A stretch of DNA of 64,000 nucleotides, from positions 4,278,001-4,342,000 of the forward strand of contig NZ_AP022565.1 in NCBI RefSeq assembly GCF_010727325.1. The letters are read 5' to 3'. This DNA comes from Mycolicibacterium alvei. Lineage in GTDB: Bacteria > Actinomycetota > Actinomycetes > Mycobacteriales > Mycobacteriaceae. The position numbers were made by a program, and so were the translations under genes. This document shows positions 19,329-28,213 of the stretch, in pieces (the first letter of the stretch is position 1; each line of letters begins with the position of its first letter). The notes below the pieces were generated by a model. The model was given only the letters and a program-made list of their open reading frames with translations. It was not told the DNA's origin and made no database searches.

Positions 19329-20510
19329 TCAGCCGTTTGCAGCCCGCCCCGCGGGCCGCCGATTGACCTTGTCAGCCAGAGCCTCGTAGAACAGGTTGAG
19401 ATAGCGAGCGGTGCGTTCGGATCCTTCGACGCCGGGACCCATCCTGTTCATCACATAGGCGAACGTGGCGCGGTGATCGGGGTTGCACGTCTCCCACGAC
19501 CCGCCCCAGCCGCCCCAGAAGCAGATCTTGCCTTCGGGGATGTAGGGCACGGTCTGCGTCTGTGGCAGACCGAAGCCGAGTCCCCAGCGCAGCGGATGCC
19601 CGAGGAGCACCAGATCGGGGCCGTCGAGCTGTGGTTCGAAGATCGACTCGACCGTCTCGGGCTTGAGCAGGGTGATGCCGTCCACCGTGCCGCCCAACGA
19701 GATCACCGACAGGATCCGCGCCAGCGACCGCGCATTGCCGTGCCCGTTGGCCGCACCGATGTCGGCGGCGCGCCAGTCCGCGGTATTCGCGATCTCCGGT
19801 GACGGCGCACCCATAAAGGTCCTGAGCGCGATCTCGGACAGTTGGTCCAACGGCAGGTCGAGCGGTTCATCGGACGGGATGATGTCGGCGATGCGGTGCG
19901 CGTCCTCAGGGTGTGCCCCGATCTGGAAGTCGGCGCCCAGCGGTCCCGAGATCTCTTCGCGGACAAATTCTTTGAGCGACTTGCCGGTGACTCGGCGCAC
20001 CACCTCGCCGATCAGGTGCCCGTGGGTCAGGGCGTGATACCCCGACGCGGTACCCGGCTCCCACCACGGTGCCTGGGCGGCCAGCGCGGCGGTGGACTTC
20101 TCCCAGTCGTAGCTTTCCTCGATGGTGAACGGCTGGTCCCATCCGGACAACCCCGAGCTGTGCGTCAACAGATGGCGAAACTTGATGTCCTGTTTGCCGT
20201 TCGCGGCGAACTCGGGCCAGTACTCGGCCACCGGGGTGTCGGCGGTGATCAGGCCGCGGTCGATGAGCATGAGTCCGGCCAGTGCCGTCACCGTCTTGGT
20301 GGACGAGAAGACGTTGACGATGGTGTCCTCGGTCCAGGGCCTGGTCCGCGCGGCATCGGCGTGCCCGCCCCACATGTCGACGACGGTCCGGCCGTCGATG
20401 TCGATCGCGATGGCCGCGCCGGTTTCCTCTCCGCCGGCAAGCGCGTCCGCCAACGCGTCGCGCACGGCCCGAAAGCGGTCGTCACAGTGGCCGTGTACAA
20501 GGTCATCCAT
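19329..20510 (-). CDS. serine hydrolase, beta-lactamase/esterase family VIII type
   Basis: This 393-residue protein is of the class C beta-lactamase fold. The catalytic SxxK is SSTK (about residues 69-72, in VFSSTKTVTALAG). The Tyr motif is in TASGYHALTHG, and a Gly/Trp-rich segment (WGGWGGSWE) takes the place of the KTG box. There is no signal peptide, so it is probably cytoplasmic. The pattern fits EstB/LipL-type esterases rather than antibiotic-hydrolysing enzymes. It stands between the anti-sigma pair and the HNH gene on the same strand with 50-80 bp gaps, so an operon is not obvious. Substrate unknown. Confidence 0.88.
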   Translation of the reverse strand: MDDLVHGHCDDRFRAVRDALADALAGGEETGAAIAIDIDGRTVVDMWGGHADAARTRPWTEDTIVNVFSSTKTVTALAGLMLIDRGLITADTPVAEYWPEFAANGKQDIKFRHLLTHSSGLSGWDQPFTIEESYDWEKSTAALAAQAPWWEPGTASGYHALTHGHLIGEVVRRVTGKSLKEFVREEISGPLGADFQIGAHPEDAHRIADIIPSDEPLDLPLDQLSEIALRTFMGAPSPEIANTADWRAADIGAANGHGNARSLARILSVISLGGTVDGITLLKPETVESIFEPQLDGPDLVLLGHPLRWGLGFGLPQTQTVPYIPEGKICFWGGWGGSWETCNPDHRATFAYVMNRMGPGVEGSERTARYLNLFYEALADKVNRRPAGRAANG

Positions 20511-20560
20511 CGCGACATCATGCGGGACCGATCGTTACCCGTCGTCGGCTTCGGCGAAAT

Positions 20561-22117
20561 TCAGAACGGCGGGAGGTCTGGTCCTGGGTCCGGTGGTGGT
20601 GGGGGTTGCCAGTCGGCGGGCAGTGTCTCGGGTTCGTAGGGTTCGTTGATCCAGGCGCAGAACGGGCTGGTGCTCGGTTGGTTGCCCTTGAACAGGGTGA
20701 GGGTGGCGCGCATCCGGTTGTGTTCGGTGCGACGACGGATCTCGGCGGTGCGGGCGCGTCGGATCCTGCGGGCCTCCGCGTTGAGTGGACGCAACCGATG
20801 GTTCTTCGCCCGCTGTGCGGCGATGCGATCGGCACGCGGAGTGAGTCTGGTGCGGCGAGGCGCCCGTCGCGGCCGGGACTGTGGGAACAGCTCGACCGCG
20901 CCCGGGCTTGTCGTGTAGATCTGCCCGGTGGGAGCAGTCCACACGATGGTCCCGTCGGGGAGCTGTTGATCGCGCCAGCCATCGTGGAAAGTTTTGAGCC
21001 GATGATGTTGGCGGCATAGACATTTCAGGTTCCACGGCACCGTGAGTCCACCCTTTTCGGGGTGCTGGTGGTCAAACGGAATCGTATGGTCGAGGTCGGA
21101 GTGCTCGGCAGGACGGTCACACCCCGGGAACCGGCAGGTGACATCACGACAGCGGACCCATCGGGCCAGCGCGGCCGACACCTGGTACCGCAGTGCTTCG
21201 GCCGTCGTCACCTCTGGGGCCTGCACCACCCGCAGCACGGCCTGTTCCGCCAACTCTCGCAGCTTTTCGGCGTCGATCACGCCGTACCCGGCGAGGTACC
21301 CGGGCTGGTTCCCGCCGGTGAGTGCGCTCTGCGGTGCGATCACGTTCATCACCACTCGTACGGCCGATGGTGCGGCCGGCGCGGCGTGTGGGCACTCGGG
21401 ACGCCCGCACAGGCACACCAACGTGCGGTTCTCGGACAGGGCTTCCACGGCGTCGGCTCGGCGCTGGCCCGGTGTGCGCGGATCCTCTGCGCACACCCCT
21501 TCGGTCAGCTGGGTCAGGCGCTGGTAGAAGATCGCACCCGCCTTCGCGGTCAATGTCCCGTCCAGTCGGGCGGTGCCGTCGGCTTGGGGGCGTACCCGCA
21601 CATCGCGGCGCCGCTCGGCCCGTTCGCGTTCGCGGATGGCGTCGGGGTCCAGCTTTCGTACCGCTGCGTCCACGGCGTTGATGACCCGTTGCCGTGACCA
21701 TGACGTCCAGCCGGAGATCCGGTCGGCCAGCTCGGTGTCCAGGCGGGCGATGATCCCACTGTTGGTGACGAGTTCCGTGCGCTCGATGATGATCGCCACG
21801 GTGGCCCAGTCGATCTGGCCGCGTCGCAACACTTCCGCCACAGCGGGCAGCCGGTCGGTCAACGCTTCGGCCTGCGAGACGACCACGGTGGCCGTTTTGG
21901 GGGAGATGTTCATCGCTGCGCCCACCTCGGCGACCGTGCGTGAAAACCCGGTCACCAACATGTAGCCCGGATCGGAGTCCTCGGCCTCGACCTCAGCGAT
22001 CCGCCGGTTGAGTAATTCGCCGATCATCGACATCCGGGAGGCCATCAGCATGGCCTCTTCGCTGACCGAATCGCCGAGGCAGAGCACCAGCTCCCAGGAC
22101 TCGTCAGCTTCGAACAT
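20561..22117 (-). CDS. DUF222/HNH endonuclease-domain protein (13E12 family)
   Basis: This protein of about 518 residues has a long helical DUF222 N-terminal region and an HNH motif near the C-terminus: CRFPGCDRPAEHSDLDH...NLKCLCRQHHRLK. It belongs to the mycobacterial 13E12 repeat family, present in many copies per genome; the DNA target and biological role are not established. ATG at 22117 is chosen because it lies inside an SOS box and just after a TAGCAT -10 element. A frame 12 codons longer exists but would begin upstream of that promoter. The tail is Pro/Arg rich. A perfect LexA box on the start codon indicates induction by DNA damage. Confidence 0.88.
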   Translation of the reverse strand: MFEADESWELVLCLGDSVSEEAMLMASRMSMIGELLNRRIAEVEAEDSDPGYMLVTGFSRTVAEVGAAMNISPKTATVVVSQAEALTDRLPAVAEVLRRGQIDWATVAIIIERTELVTNSGIIARLDTELADRISGWTSWSRQRVINAVDAAVRKLDPDAIRERERAERRRDVRVRPQADGTARLDGTLTAKAGAIFYQRLTQLTEGVCAEDPRTPGQRRADAVEALSENRTLVCLCGRPECPHAAPAAPSAVRVVMNVIAPQSALTGGNQPGYLAGYGVIDAEKLRELAEQAVLRVVQAPEVTTAEALRYQVSAALARWVRCRDVTCRFPGCDRPAEHSDLDHTIPFDHQHPEKGGLTVPWNLKCLCRQHHRLKTFHDGWRDQQLPDGTIVWTAPTGQIYTTSPGAVELFPQSRPRRAPRRTRLTPRADRIAAQRAKNHRLRPLNAEARRIRRARTAEIRRRTEHNRMRATLTLFKGNQPSTSPFCAWINEPYEPETLPADWQPPPPPDPGPDLPPF

Positions 22118-22125
22118 GTGTTCGA
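22110..22125. promoter_or_regulatory. SOS box (LexA operator) overlapping the HNH gene start codon
   Basis: TCGAACATGTGTTCGA matches the mycobacterial/Gram-positive LexA consensus TCGAAC-N4-GTTCGA in every fixed position. It includes the start codon (22115-22117) and the expected transcription start (about 22121). Confidence 0.85.
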
Positions 22126-22127
22126 GT

Positions 22128-22133
22128 ATGCTA
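22128..22133 (-). promoter_or_regulatory. -10 element of the SOS-controlled HNH gene
   Basis: TAGCAT on the minus strand ends 10 nt before the ATG. Transcription would begin inside the SOS box and leave a leader of only a few nucleotides. Confidence 0.5.
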
Positions 22134-22162
22134 CGAATGTTGCTGAGGCGCAAGGGTCCCGT

Positions 22163-22696
22163 CTACCAGTTGTAGTAGCCGCCTTCGGGGCCGAGCATGC
22201 GTTCCAGCCGGGCCCGGTTGATGTGGGCCAGCTCGTTGCGGACGACCTTGCGTTCGGTCTCCCGGTCGTTGTGCAACCGGTCGACGATCCCGGCCAGGGT
22301 GCTGGCTGCGCAGCAGTCCTCGACGAACATCACAAAGTCGAACCCGAACCGCTCGGCGTAGTGGCCGACCTCGTCGTTGAGCTGTGTCATCACCGCGGGA
22401 TCGTCATCCCACACCGCGCACTGTTCGCACACCGACTTCGGGCTGCGTGGACGCCTGCCGATATGCGGATGCGCCTGCAGCACGCGGTCGATGGAATCCT
22501 CGCCGAGGCTGAACAGCAGGGCGTCGGCCTGTCGAAAAAGCGAGTCGTGGTCGGCGAACGGGCGCCCACCGGCAAGATCGGTCGCCAGCACCACGCTGTA
22601 GCAGCACTCGTACACGGCGTGCACCGCACGCCGCAGGGGCAGCGCGTTGTACGCCTCAAGTCCCAAGCCCTGATGCATCAACACCTGCTCAAGCAT
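22163..22696 (-). CDS. OHCU decarboxylase-like protein (UraD family)
   Basis: This 177-residue all-helical protein resembles 2-oxo-4-hydroxy-4-carboxy-5-ureidoimidazoline decarboxylase, the third step of urate oxidation to allantoin. The catalytic His is in LQAHPHIGRR, where the family usually has HPRIG. The C-terminal NDRETERKVVRNELAHINRARL fits the family. Four Cys lie close together in the middle and end (CEQC, CC). No urate oxidase, HIU hydrolase or allantoinase gene is nearby, so either the pathway is scattered or this protein does something else. The ATG at 22696 opens the frame. Confidence 0.75.
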   Translation of the reverse strand: MLEQVLMHQGLGLEAYNALPLRRAVHAVYECCYSVVLATDLAGGRPFADHDSLFRQADALLFSLGEDSIDRVLQAHPHIGRRPRSPKSVCEQCAVWDDDPAVMTQLNDEVGHYAERFGFDFVMFVEDCCAASTLAGIVDRLHNDRETERKVVRNELAHINRARLERMLGPEGGYYNW

Positions 22697-22756
22697 GAGA
22701 GGCGCAGAGCACAGGAGAGTTACCCCGTGTTACGGCGAGGCTAACTCTCCGGAGAT

Positions 22757-23245
22757 CTAGTGTCCGGAGGTCTTGAACCGCTCGATCGAACGCTGCAGTT
22801 CGGCCTCGGCCTCTTCACGGCCCACCCAGTCGGCGGTCTGGACGAACTTGCCCGGCTCCAGGTCCTTGTAGTGCACAAAGAAGTGCTTGATGGCGTCGAG
22901 CTCGAACTGCGCCACGTCGCCGAGGTCCTGGATGTGGTCCCAGCGCGGATCCCCGGCGGGCACGCACAGCAACTTATCGTCGCCGCCGGCCTCGTCGGTC
23001 ATCTTGAACATCGCGACCGGGCGGGCCTCGACGGTGCAGCCGGGGAACACCGACTCGGGCAGGAGAACCAGCGCGTCCAGCGGGTCGCCGTCCTCGCCGA
23101 GGGTGTCCTCGAAGAACCCGTAATCGGCGGGGTAGCCGAAGGCGGTGTAGAGGTAGCGGTCGAGCTTGACCCGGCCGGTCTCGTGGTCAACCTCGTATTT
23201 GTTGCGCGAACCCTTCGGGATCTCGATGACGACGTCGAACTTCAC
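22757..23245 (-). CDS. ppa: inorganic pyrophosphatase
   Basis: This 162-residue family I soluble pyrophosphatase hydrolyses PPi and so drives biosynthetic reactions. Acidic active-site motifs are present: [20 protein letters not shown], and the substrate Lys/Tyr residues near the start ([10 protein letters not shown]). The length is normal for the hexameric bacterial enzyme. It is transcribed divergently from dacB across a 127-bp gap with TANNNT candidates on both strands. The order ppa/dacB/metalloprotease/tilS/hpt is the same as in M. tuberculosis (Rv3628 to Rv3624c). Confidence 0.97.
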   Translation of the reverse strand: MKFDVVIEIPKGSRNKYEVDHETGRVKLDRYLYTAFGYPADYGFFEDTLGEDGDPLDALVLLPESVFPGCTVEARPVAMFKMTDEAGGDDKLLCVPAGDPRWDHIQDLGDVAQFELDAIKHFFVHYKDLEPGKFVQTADWVGREEAEAELQRSIERFKTSGH

Positions 23246-23319
23246 CGTCGCGGCTCCTTCGCATCTGCGGTCAGGCTTGGGTCGTCAGGCGACGACGCGG
23301 GTCAACCCTAATAGAGCGA

Positions 23320-23325
23320 TAGTCT
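23320..23325 (+). promoter_or_regulatory. -10 element upstream of dacB
   Basis: TAGTCT fits TANNNT and would give a leader of about 40 nt carrying the AGGAG ribosome site of dacB. Confidence 0.35.
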
Positions 23326-23372
23326 GGCCTAAACGGGTGGCTCGTTCCCACCACCGGCAGAGCAGGAGAAAT

Positions 23373-24755
23373 ATGCGGCCCACTCGGTGGCGGCAGTCCA
23401 CCCATGTGGCGGTTGGCGTCGTGGTCCTGGTGCTGGTCGCCGCCGTCGTCGCGCTTGCTGCCGTGCTCACCGGGCAGCGGTCCAGCGATGCCGAGGCGGT
23501 CACGCCTGCGCCCCCTCCTGCGACCGCCAGCCCGGCGATCGTCCCGGTGGACATGTCGGCGCCGACTCCGACCGTGAGCGGCCTGGCCGCAGCCCTGGCG
23601 CCGGCACTGGCGAATCCCGATCTCGGTCAGGTGACCGGCCGGATCACCGATGCCGAGACCGGCGCCGAACTGTGGGAACAGAATTCCGGGGTGCCGATGC
23701 AGCCGGCCTCGGTCAACAAGGTGCTGACGACGGCTGCCGCGCTGCTCACGTTGGACCGCAACGCCCGGTTGGCCACCACGGTCCTGGCCGTCGACTCGCA
23801 GCCCGGTCTGGTGGTGCTCAAGGGCGGCGGGGACACCACACTCTCGGCGGCGCCCGAGGACGTCGACACCTGGTACAAGGGTGCTGCCCGGATCAGTGAC
23901 CTGGCCGAGCAGGTGCGCAGTAGCGGTATCGCGGTCACCGCGGTGCGGGTGGACACCAGCGAGTACAGCGGCCCGACGATGGCGCCGGGTTGGGATCCCG
24001 CCGATATCGAGGGCGGTGACATCGCACCGATGGAGTCGGTGATGCTCGACGGCGGACGTATCCAGCCGACGACGGTGGAATCTCGACGGTCGACGACACC
24101 GGCGCTCGACGCCGGCCGGGCGCTGGCCGCCGCACTGAGGGTGGACCCCGCGACGGTGACGGTGCTGCCCGCCGAGGTCTCGGGCGGTAGGCAGATCGCC
24201 GCGGTGCAGTCCGCCCCCCTCATCGAGCGCCTGCGTCAGATGATGAACGAATCCGACAACGTGATGGCCGAGTCGATCGCGCGCGAGGTGGCCTGGCAGC
24301 TGCACCGGCCGCAGAGCTTCGACGGCGGCGTCGATGCGGTGCTGAGTCAACTCGACGGGGTCGGCATCGACACGTCGGCGGCCAAGCTGGTCGATGCCAG
24401 CGGCCTGTCGACCGATGACCGGCTGACCGCCCGGATCCTCGACGAGGTGGTCAACCTCGCTGCAGGCAACACCGAACCGGCCATGCGCCCGCTGGTGGAT
24501 CTGCTGCCCATCGCCGGCGGCAGCGGCACGCTGTCCAACCGCTACCTCGACACCGAGGCCGGGCGTGACGCCGCGGGTTGGCTGCGGGCCAAGACCGGGT
24601 CGCTGACCGGGACCAACGCGCTGGCCGGCATCGTGACCGACGACAACGGCCGGGTGCTGACGTTCGCACTGATCTCGAATGACGCAGGCCCAACCGGACG
24701 TACCGCGATCGACGAGCTGGCCGCGGTGCTGCGGTCGTGCGGATGTGGCACGTGA
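23373..24755 (+). CDS. dacB: D-alanyl-D-alanine carboxypeptidase/endopeptidase (PBP4 type)
   Basis: This 460-residue secreted penicillin-binding protein has an N-terminal membrane helix (about residues 11-32) as anchor or signal, then a Pro/Ala/Thr-rich linker. The three PBP motifs are SVNK (SxxK), SDN (in MNESDNVMAE) and KTG (in AKTGSLTGTNALAG). A large insert sits between SxxK and SxN, typical of class C PBP4. It trims peptidoglycan cross-links and stem peptides outside the membrane. ATG at 23373 follows AGGAG at 9 nt. The 3' end overlaps the next gene by 4 bp (GTGA), starting a four-gene run. Confidence 0.95.
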   Translation: MRPTRWRQSTHVAVGVVVLVLVAAVVALAAVLTGQRSSDAEAVTPAPPPATASPAIVPVDMSAPTPTVSGLAAALAPALANPDLGQVTGRITDAETGAELWEQNSGVPMQPASVNKVLTTAAALLTLDRNARLATTVLAVDSQPGLVVLKGGGDTTLSAAPEDVDTWYKGAARISDLAEQVRSSGIAVTAVRVDTSEYSGPTMAPGWDPADIEGGDIAPMESVMLDGGRIQPTTVESRRSTTPALDAGRALAAALRVDPATVTVLPAEVSGGRQIAAVQSAPLIERLRQMMNESDNVMAESIAREVAWQLHRPQSFDGGVDAVLSQLDGVGIDTSAAKLVDASGLSTDDRLTARILDEVVNLAAGNTEPAMRPLVDLLPIAGGSGTLSNRYLDTEAGRDAAGWLRAKTGSLTGTNALAGIVTDDNGRVLTFALISNDAGPTGRTAIDELAAVLRSCGCGT

Positions 24756-25819
24756 GCGATCGGGTCGCCATGACCGCGGGCCGCGCGGTCGACTGGGACT
24801 TCGCCGCGACGGTCGGGGCGAAGTTGGCCCGGTCCGCCCCGCCGTCCACGGATTACACCCGCAACCAGGTGATCGAACAGCTCTCGGAGAGTTCGAAGGC
24901 TGCCGAGCTGCCGGTGCGCGAGGTCACGGGACTGATCGAGGGTGCCGAATTGCCCGAGGCCCGCGTGGTGGACCGTCCCGAGTGGATCCGCGCCGCCACC
25001 CGTTCCATGCGGGTGATGACCACCGGAGCCCAATCCGATGACGAAAGTGACTCGCAGAAGCCAGGATTCATCACCGGACGGGTGACCGGGGCGCAGACCG
25101 GCGCCGTGCTGGCGTTCATCTCCACGGGCATCCTCGGCCAGTACGACCCGTTCGGCCCCGGCGGTGGTGAACTGCTGCTGGTGTATCCCAACGTCATCGC
25201 GGTGGAACGCCAGTTGCGCGTTCCGCCAGCTGATTTCCGGCTGTGGGTGTGCCTGCACGAGGTCACCCACCGGGTGCAGTTCCGGGCCAATCCGTGGCTG
25301 GCCGACCACATGTCACAGGCCCTGGCGGTGCTGACCCAGGATGCCGGCGAGGATGTCACCGAGATCGTGGGCCGGCTCGCCGAGTTCGCCCGGAACCAGC
25401 GCAACGGGGCTGCGCCGGAACCGAATTCGGCCGGCGTGATCGGCCTGATGCGGGCCGTGCAGGCCGAACCGCAGCGTCGTGCACTGGACCAGCTGCTGGT
25501 GCTGGGCACTCTGCTGGAGGGGCATGCCGATCACGTGATGGACGCCGTCGGCCCGGCAGTGGTGCCCACGGTGTCGACCATCCGGCGCCGCTTCGAAGAA
25601 CGCAGGCAGCGCAAGCAGCCACCGTTGCAACGGTTGGTACGCGCCCTGCTGGGCTTCGACGCCAAGATGAGCCAGTACACCCGGGGCAAGGCGTTCGTCG
25701 ACCACGTGGTCGCGACCGTCGGGATGGCCCGGTTCAACACCGTCTGGTCCAGCCCCGACGCCCTGCCGCTGCCCGACGAGATCGACGAACCGCAGCGATG
25801 GATCGAACGGGTGCTGTAG
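24752..25819 (+). CDS. zinc-dependent metalloprotease-like protein (DUF2342, Rv3626c-type)
   Basis: This 355-residue soluble protein carries a zincin motif, HEVTHRVQF (HExxH), near residue 170 and an acidic helix LGTLLEGHADHVMDAVG downstream that may give the third ligand. It matches Rv3626c by position and is conserved across actinobacteria; the substrate is not known to me. GTG at 24752 gives a GTGA overlap with dacB and is preferred over GTG 24737 inside dacB. The end overlaps tilS by 22 bp. The constant association with dacB and tilS suggests simple cotranscription rather than a shared pathway. Confidence 0.88.
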   Translation: MSDRVAMTAGRAVDWDFAATVGAKLARSAPPSTDYTRNQVIEQLSESSKAAELPVREVTGLIEGAELPEARVVDRPEWIRAATRSMRVMTTGAQSDDESDSQKPGFITGRVTGAQTGAVLAFISTGILGQYDPFGPGGGELLLVYPNVIAVERQLRVPPADFRLWVCLHEVTHRVQFRANPWLADHMSQALAVLTQDAGEDVTEIVGRLAEFARNQRNGAAPEPNSAGVIGLMRAVQAEPQRRALDQLLVLGTLLEGHADHVMDAVGPAVVPTVSTIRRRFEERRQRKQPPLQRLVRALLGFDAKMSQYTRGKAFVDHVVATVGMARFNTVWSSPDALPLPDEIDEPQRWIERVL

Positions 25820-26751
25820 CCGCGCTGCGGCACGCGCTGACCGCCGCCGGGATCGACGGTGCGCGCTGGTGCGTGGCGCTGTCCGGCGGTCCGGATTCAC
25901 TGGCGCTGACCGCGGTCGCGGCGACCCTGCGACCCACCACCGCGCTGGTCGTCGACCACCGGCTGCAATCGGGGTCGGATCAGGTGGCCGAGACGGCCCG
26001 CCGGCAGGCAATCGCCCTCGGGTGCGTTGCCGCACAGGTTCTTTCGGTCGACGTCGGCCGCTCTGGTGGGCCGGAGGCGGCGGCCCGGCAGGCCCGCTAC
26101 GCGGCGCTTGACGACGCCCGCGACGGCGCGCCGGTGCTGCTCGGCCACACCCTCGACGATCAGGCCGAGACGGTGCTGCTGGGGCTGGGCCGCGGATCGG
26201 GTGCCCGTTCGATCGCCGGGATGCGCCCGCACGACCCGCCGTGGCATCGGCCGCTGCTGGGTCTGCGACGGACCGTGACCCATGCGGCCTGCGAGGAGCT
26301 CGGCCTCACCCCGTGGCAGGACCCGCACAATGCCGAGGACCGGTTCACCCGGGTCAGGTTGCGAAACGAGGTGCTGCCGCTACTGGAGGACGTGCTCGGC
26401 GGCGGGGTGGCCGAGGCTCTGGCCCGGACGGCCACCGCGCTGCGCGAGGACACCGAAACGCTCGATGCCCTGGCCGGGGAGGCTCTGGCGGCGGCGCGCA
26501 CCGAGGCCGGCGATCTGGACACGGCGCGGTTGGCGCTGTTGCCCGATGCGCTGCGCCGGCGGGTGATCCGGGCGTGGTTGCTGGACGGCGGTGCATGTGA
26601 TCTCACCGACATCCAGATCCGCGGGGTCGACCGGTTCGTGACGGACTGGCGCGGGCAGGGCGGCGTGGCCGTCGGGTCCGGGCTGCGCAAACAGCGGTTG
26701 TTCGCGGCGCGGCGTGCGGGTGTGTTGACGATGCACACCGAACCTGTCTAG
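25798..26751 (+). CDS. tilS: tRNA(Ile)-lysidine synthetase
   Basis: This 317-residue N-type ATP pyrophosphatase has the PP-loop ALSGGPDSLAL (SGGxDS) at residues 26-36 and GHTLDDQAETVLL, the usual second motif. The enzyme attaches lysine to C34 of tRNA(Ile) CAU so that it reads AUA. ATG at 25798 lies inside the end of the metalloprotease gene (22-bp overlap, different frame). The length is close to that of M. tuberculosis TilS, and the C-terminal domain is the short version. hpt follows at 45 bp, as in most bacteria. Confidence 0.95.
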   Translation: MDRTGAVAALRHALTAAGIDGARWCVALSGGPDSLALTAVAATLRPTTALVVDHRLQSGSDQVAETARRQAIALGCVAAQVLSVDVGRSGGPEAAARQARYAALDDARDGAPVLLGHTLDDQAETVLLGLGRGSGARSIAGMRPHDPPWHRPLLGLRRTVTHAACEELGLTPWQDPHNAEDRFTRVRLRNEVLPLLEDVLGGGVAEALARTATALREDTETLDALAGEALAAARTEAGDLDTARLALLPDALRRRVIRAWLLDGGACDLTDIQIRGVDRFVTDWRGQGGVAVGSGLRKQRLFAARRAGVLTMHTEPV

Positions 26752-26796
26752 CGATCCGCGTTGGAAAGCGACCCCTTCACGTGGCACGCTGTCGGA

Positions 26797-27375
26797 GTGC
26801 CTGTCGACTCTGCCGAGCTCTATGCGGGAGACATCAAATCGGTGCTGTTGTCCGAGGAGCAGATCCGGACCCGCACCGTCGAACTCGCCGAGATGATCGC
26901 CGAGCAATACCGAGACGATCTGGGCAACGACGACCTGCTGTTGGTCACCGTGCTCAAGGGCGCGGTCATGTTCGTCACCGACCTGGCCCGGACCATCCCG
27001 CTGCCCACGCAGCTGGAGTTCATGGCGGTCAGCTCCTACGGCTCGTCGACCTCGTCCTCGGGCGTGGTGCGCATCCTCAAAGACCTCGACCGCGATATCA
27101 ACGACCGTGACGTGCTGATCGTCGAGGACATCATCGACTCGGGTCTCACCCTGTCCTGGTTGCTGCGCAACCTCGCCACCCGTCATCCGCGCTCGCTGCG
27201 GGTGTGCACGCTGCTGCGCAAGCCCGAGGCCGTCAAGGCCGAACTCGATGTCGCCTATGTGGGGTTCGACATCCCCAATGAGTTCGTCGTCGGCTATGGC
27301 CTGGACTTCGCCGAGCGCTATCGCGACCTGCCCTACATCGGCACCCTCGAACCGAAGGTGTACGAAGGGCCCTGA
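26797..27375 (+). CDS. hpt: hypoxanthine-guanine phosphoribosyltransferase
   Basis: This purine-salvage enzyme of about 192 residues joins hypoxanthine or guanine to PRPP. The PRPP motif is [14 protein letters not shown]. An early [11 protein letters not shown] loop and the C-terminal base-binding segment ([19 protein letters not shown]) are also typical. GTG at 26797 is chosen because the conserved region [18 protein letters not shown] starts shortly after; TTG at 26761 would add 12 residues. Neither has a strong ribosome site. It is the last gene of the dacB-tilS-hpt run. Confidence 0.94.
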   Translation: MPVDSAELYAGDIKSVLLSEEQIRTRTVELAEMIAEQYRDDLGNDDLLLVTVLKGAVMFVTDLARTIPLPTQLEFMAVSSYGSSTSSSGVVRILKDLDRDINDRDVLIVEDIIDSGLTLSWLLRNLATRHPRSLRVCTLLRKPEAVKAELDVAYVGFDIPNEFVVGYGLDFAERYRDLPYIGTLEPKVYEGP

Positions 27376-27466
27376 CCGGCGCAAGAACTCCTTGTTGACT
27401 TTGAACTGACGCTGCGTTTTTGCGGGTAGCGGTGTGCGTGGTTTCAACGTCATCTGTGTCGTTGGG

Positions 27467-28192
27467 TTAGGTGAGCTCCCAGATCACCGTCACCGCGAAG
27501 TCCACCGTCTGCTGACCGGGTTCCAGGGGAACGTCCGCCATCGCCGCCCGCGGCATCGGGGTGGGCATGGGCGGGGTCGAGCCACCGGACTGTTCCGATA
27601 TCGAGATCACCTTGCCCAGGTGCAGTCCAGATAATCCGGCGTACTGCTCGGCGCGGTTCTTGGCGTCGTCGAATGCGCGGGCGCGGGCGTCGCGGACCAG
27701 ATCCGAGTCATCCGCGATCGAATAGTTGACCGAGTTGATGCGGGTGGCGTCCCCGCCGGTCCCTGCGATCAAGGCCAACGTCTGCGAGGCCTTGGCGGTG
27801 TCGCGGATCTTGACCTTGACCGCATTGGATGCGCGGTAACCCGAGATCGCGCTATCGGTGAATTGCGGTTGCACGCTGACCTGGGTGGTGCTGATGTCCT
27901 TGCGGTCGATGCCCGATCCGACGAGTGCATCGATCACGGCCTGCTGCCGTTGGCTGGACTGGTTGAGGGCGCCGGACACATCCGGGGCGGTGAACTCGAT
28001 GGCGACATCGGCGGTCAGGGTATCCGGTACCCCCTGCACCTGGCCGGATCCGACGACGGTCACCTGTCGGGCATCAACCGGCGAGCTCGCGCCGGGTCCC
28101 GAGGTCGCATCGCACGCGCTGACGCTGACCGCGATCAGTCCCGCCGCGGCAACGCCGAGTACCCGTAGCTTCGTATTCGCAGCGATCGGCAT
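27467..28192 (-). CDS. lpqG: SIMPL-domain lipoprotein LpqG
   Basis: This 241-residue lipoprotein has a signal peptide ending in a lipobox (SVSAC, Cys at about residue 27). The rest is a SIMPL/DUF541 domain (VTVVGSGQVQGVPDTLTADV at its start). Homologues form periplasmic oligomeric beta-barrel-like assemblies of unclear function. It matches LpqG (Rv3623) by position and is convergent with hpt. Codon use is normal. A Pro/Met-rich stretch (TPPMPTPMPRAA) precedes the last strand. Confidence 0.92.
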   Translation of the reverse strand: MPIAANTKLRVLGVAAAGLIAVSVSACDATSGPGASSPVDARQVTVVGSGQVQGVPDTLTADVAIEFTAPDVSGALNQSSQRQQAVIDALVGSGIDRKDISTTQVSVQPQFTDSAISGYRASNAVKVKIRDTAKASQTLALIAGTGGDATRINSVNYSIADDSDLVRDARARAFDDAKNRAEQYAGLSGLHLGKVISISEQSGGSTPPMPTPMPRAAMADVPLEPGQQTVDFAVTVIWELT

Positions 28193-28213
28193 GAGGAGAA
28201 CCCTACCGGGACG

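Noticed and set aside
19329..20510. Antibiotic-resistance beta-lactamase
   Set aside because: No signal peptide and no KTG box; the pattern fits a cytoplasmic esterase-like hydrolase.
24737..24751. Earlier GTG start for the DUF2342 metalloprotease
   Set aside because: It lies deeper inside dacB; GTG 24752 gives the GTGA overlap seen repeatedly in this genome.
27376..27466. Possible bidirectional terminator between hpt and lpqG (GCTGCG...TTTTT...)
   Set aside because: Only a weak, interrupted stem can be drawn around the T-run; not enough to call.
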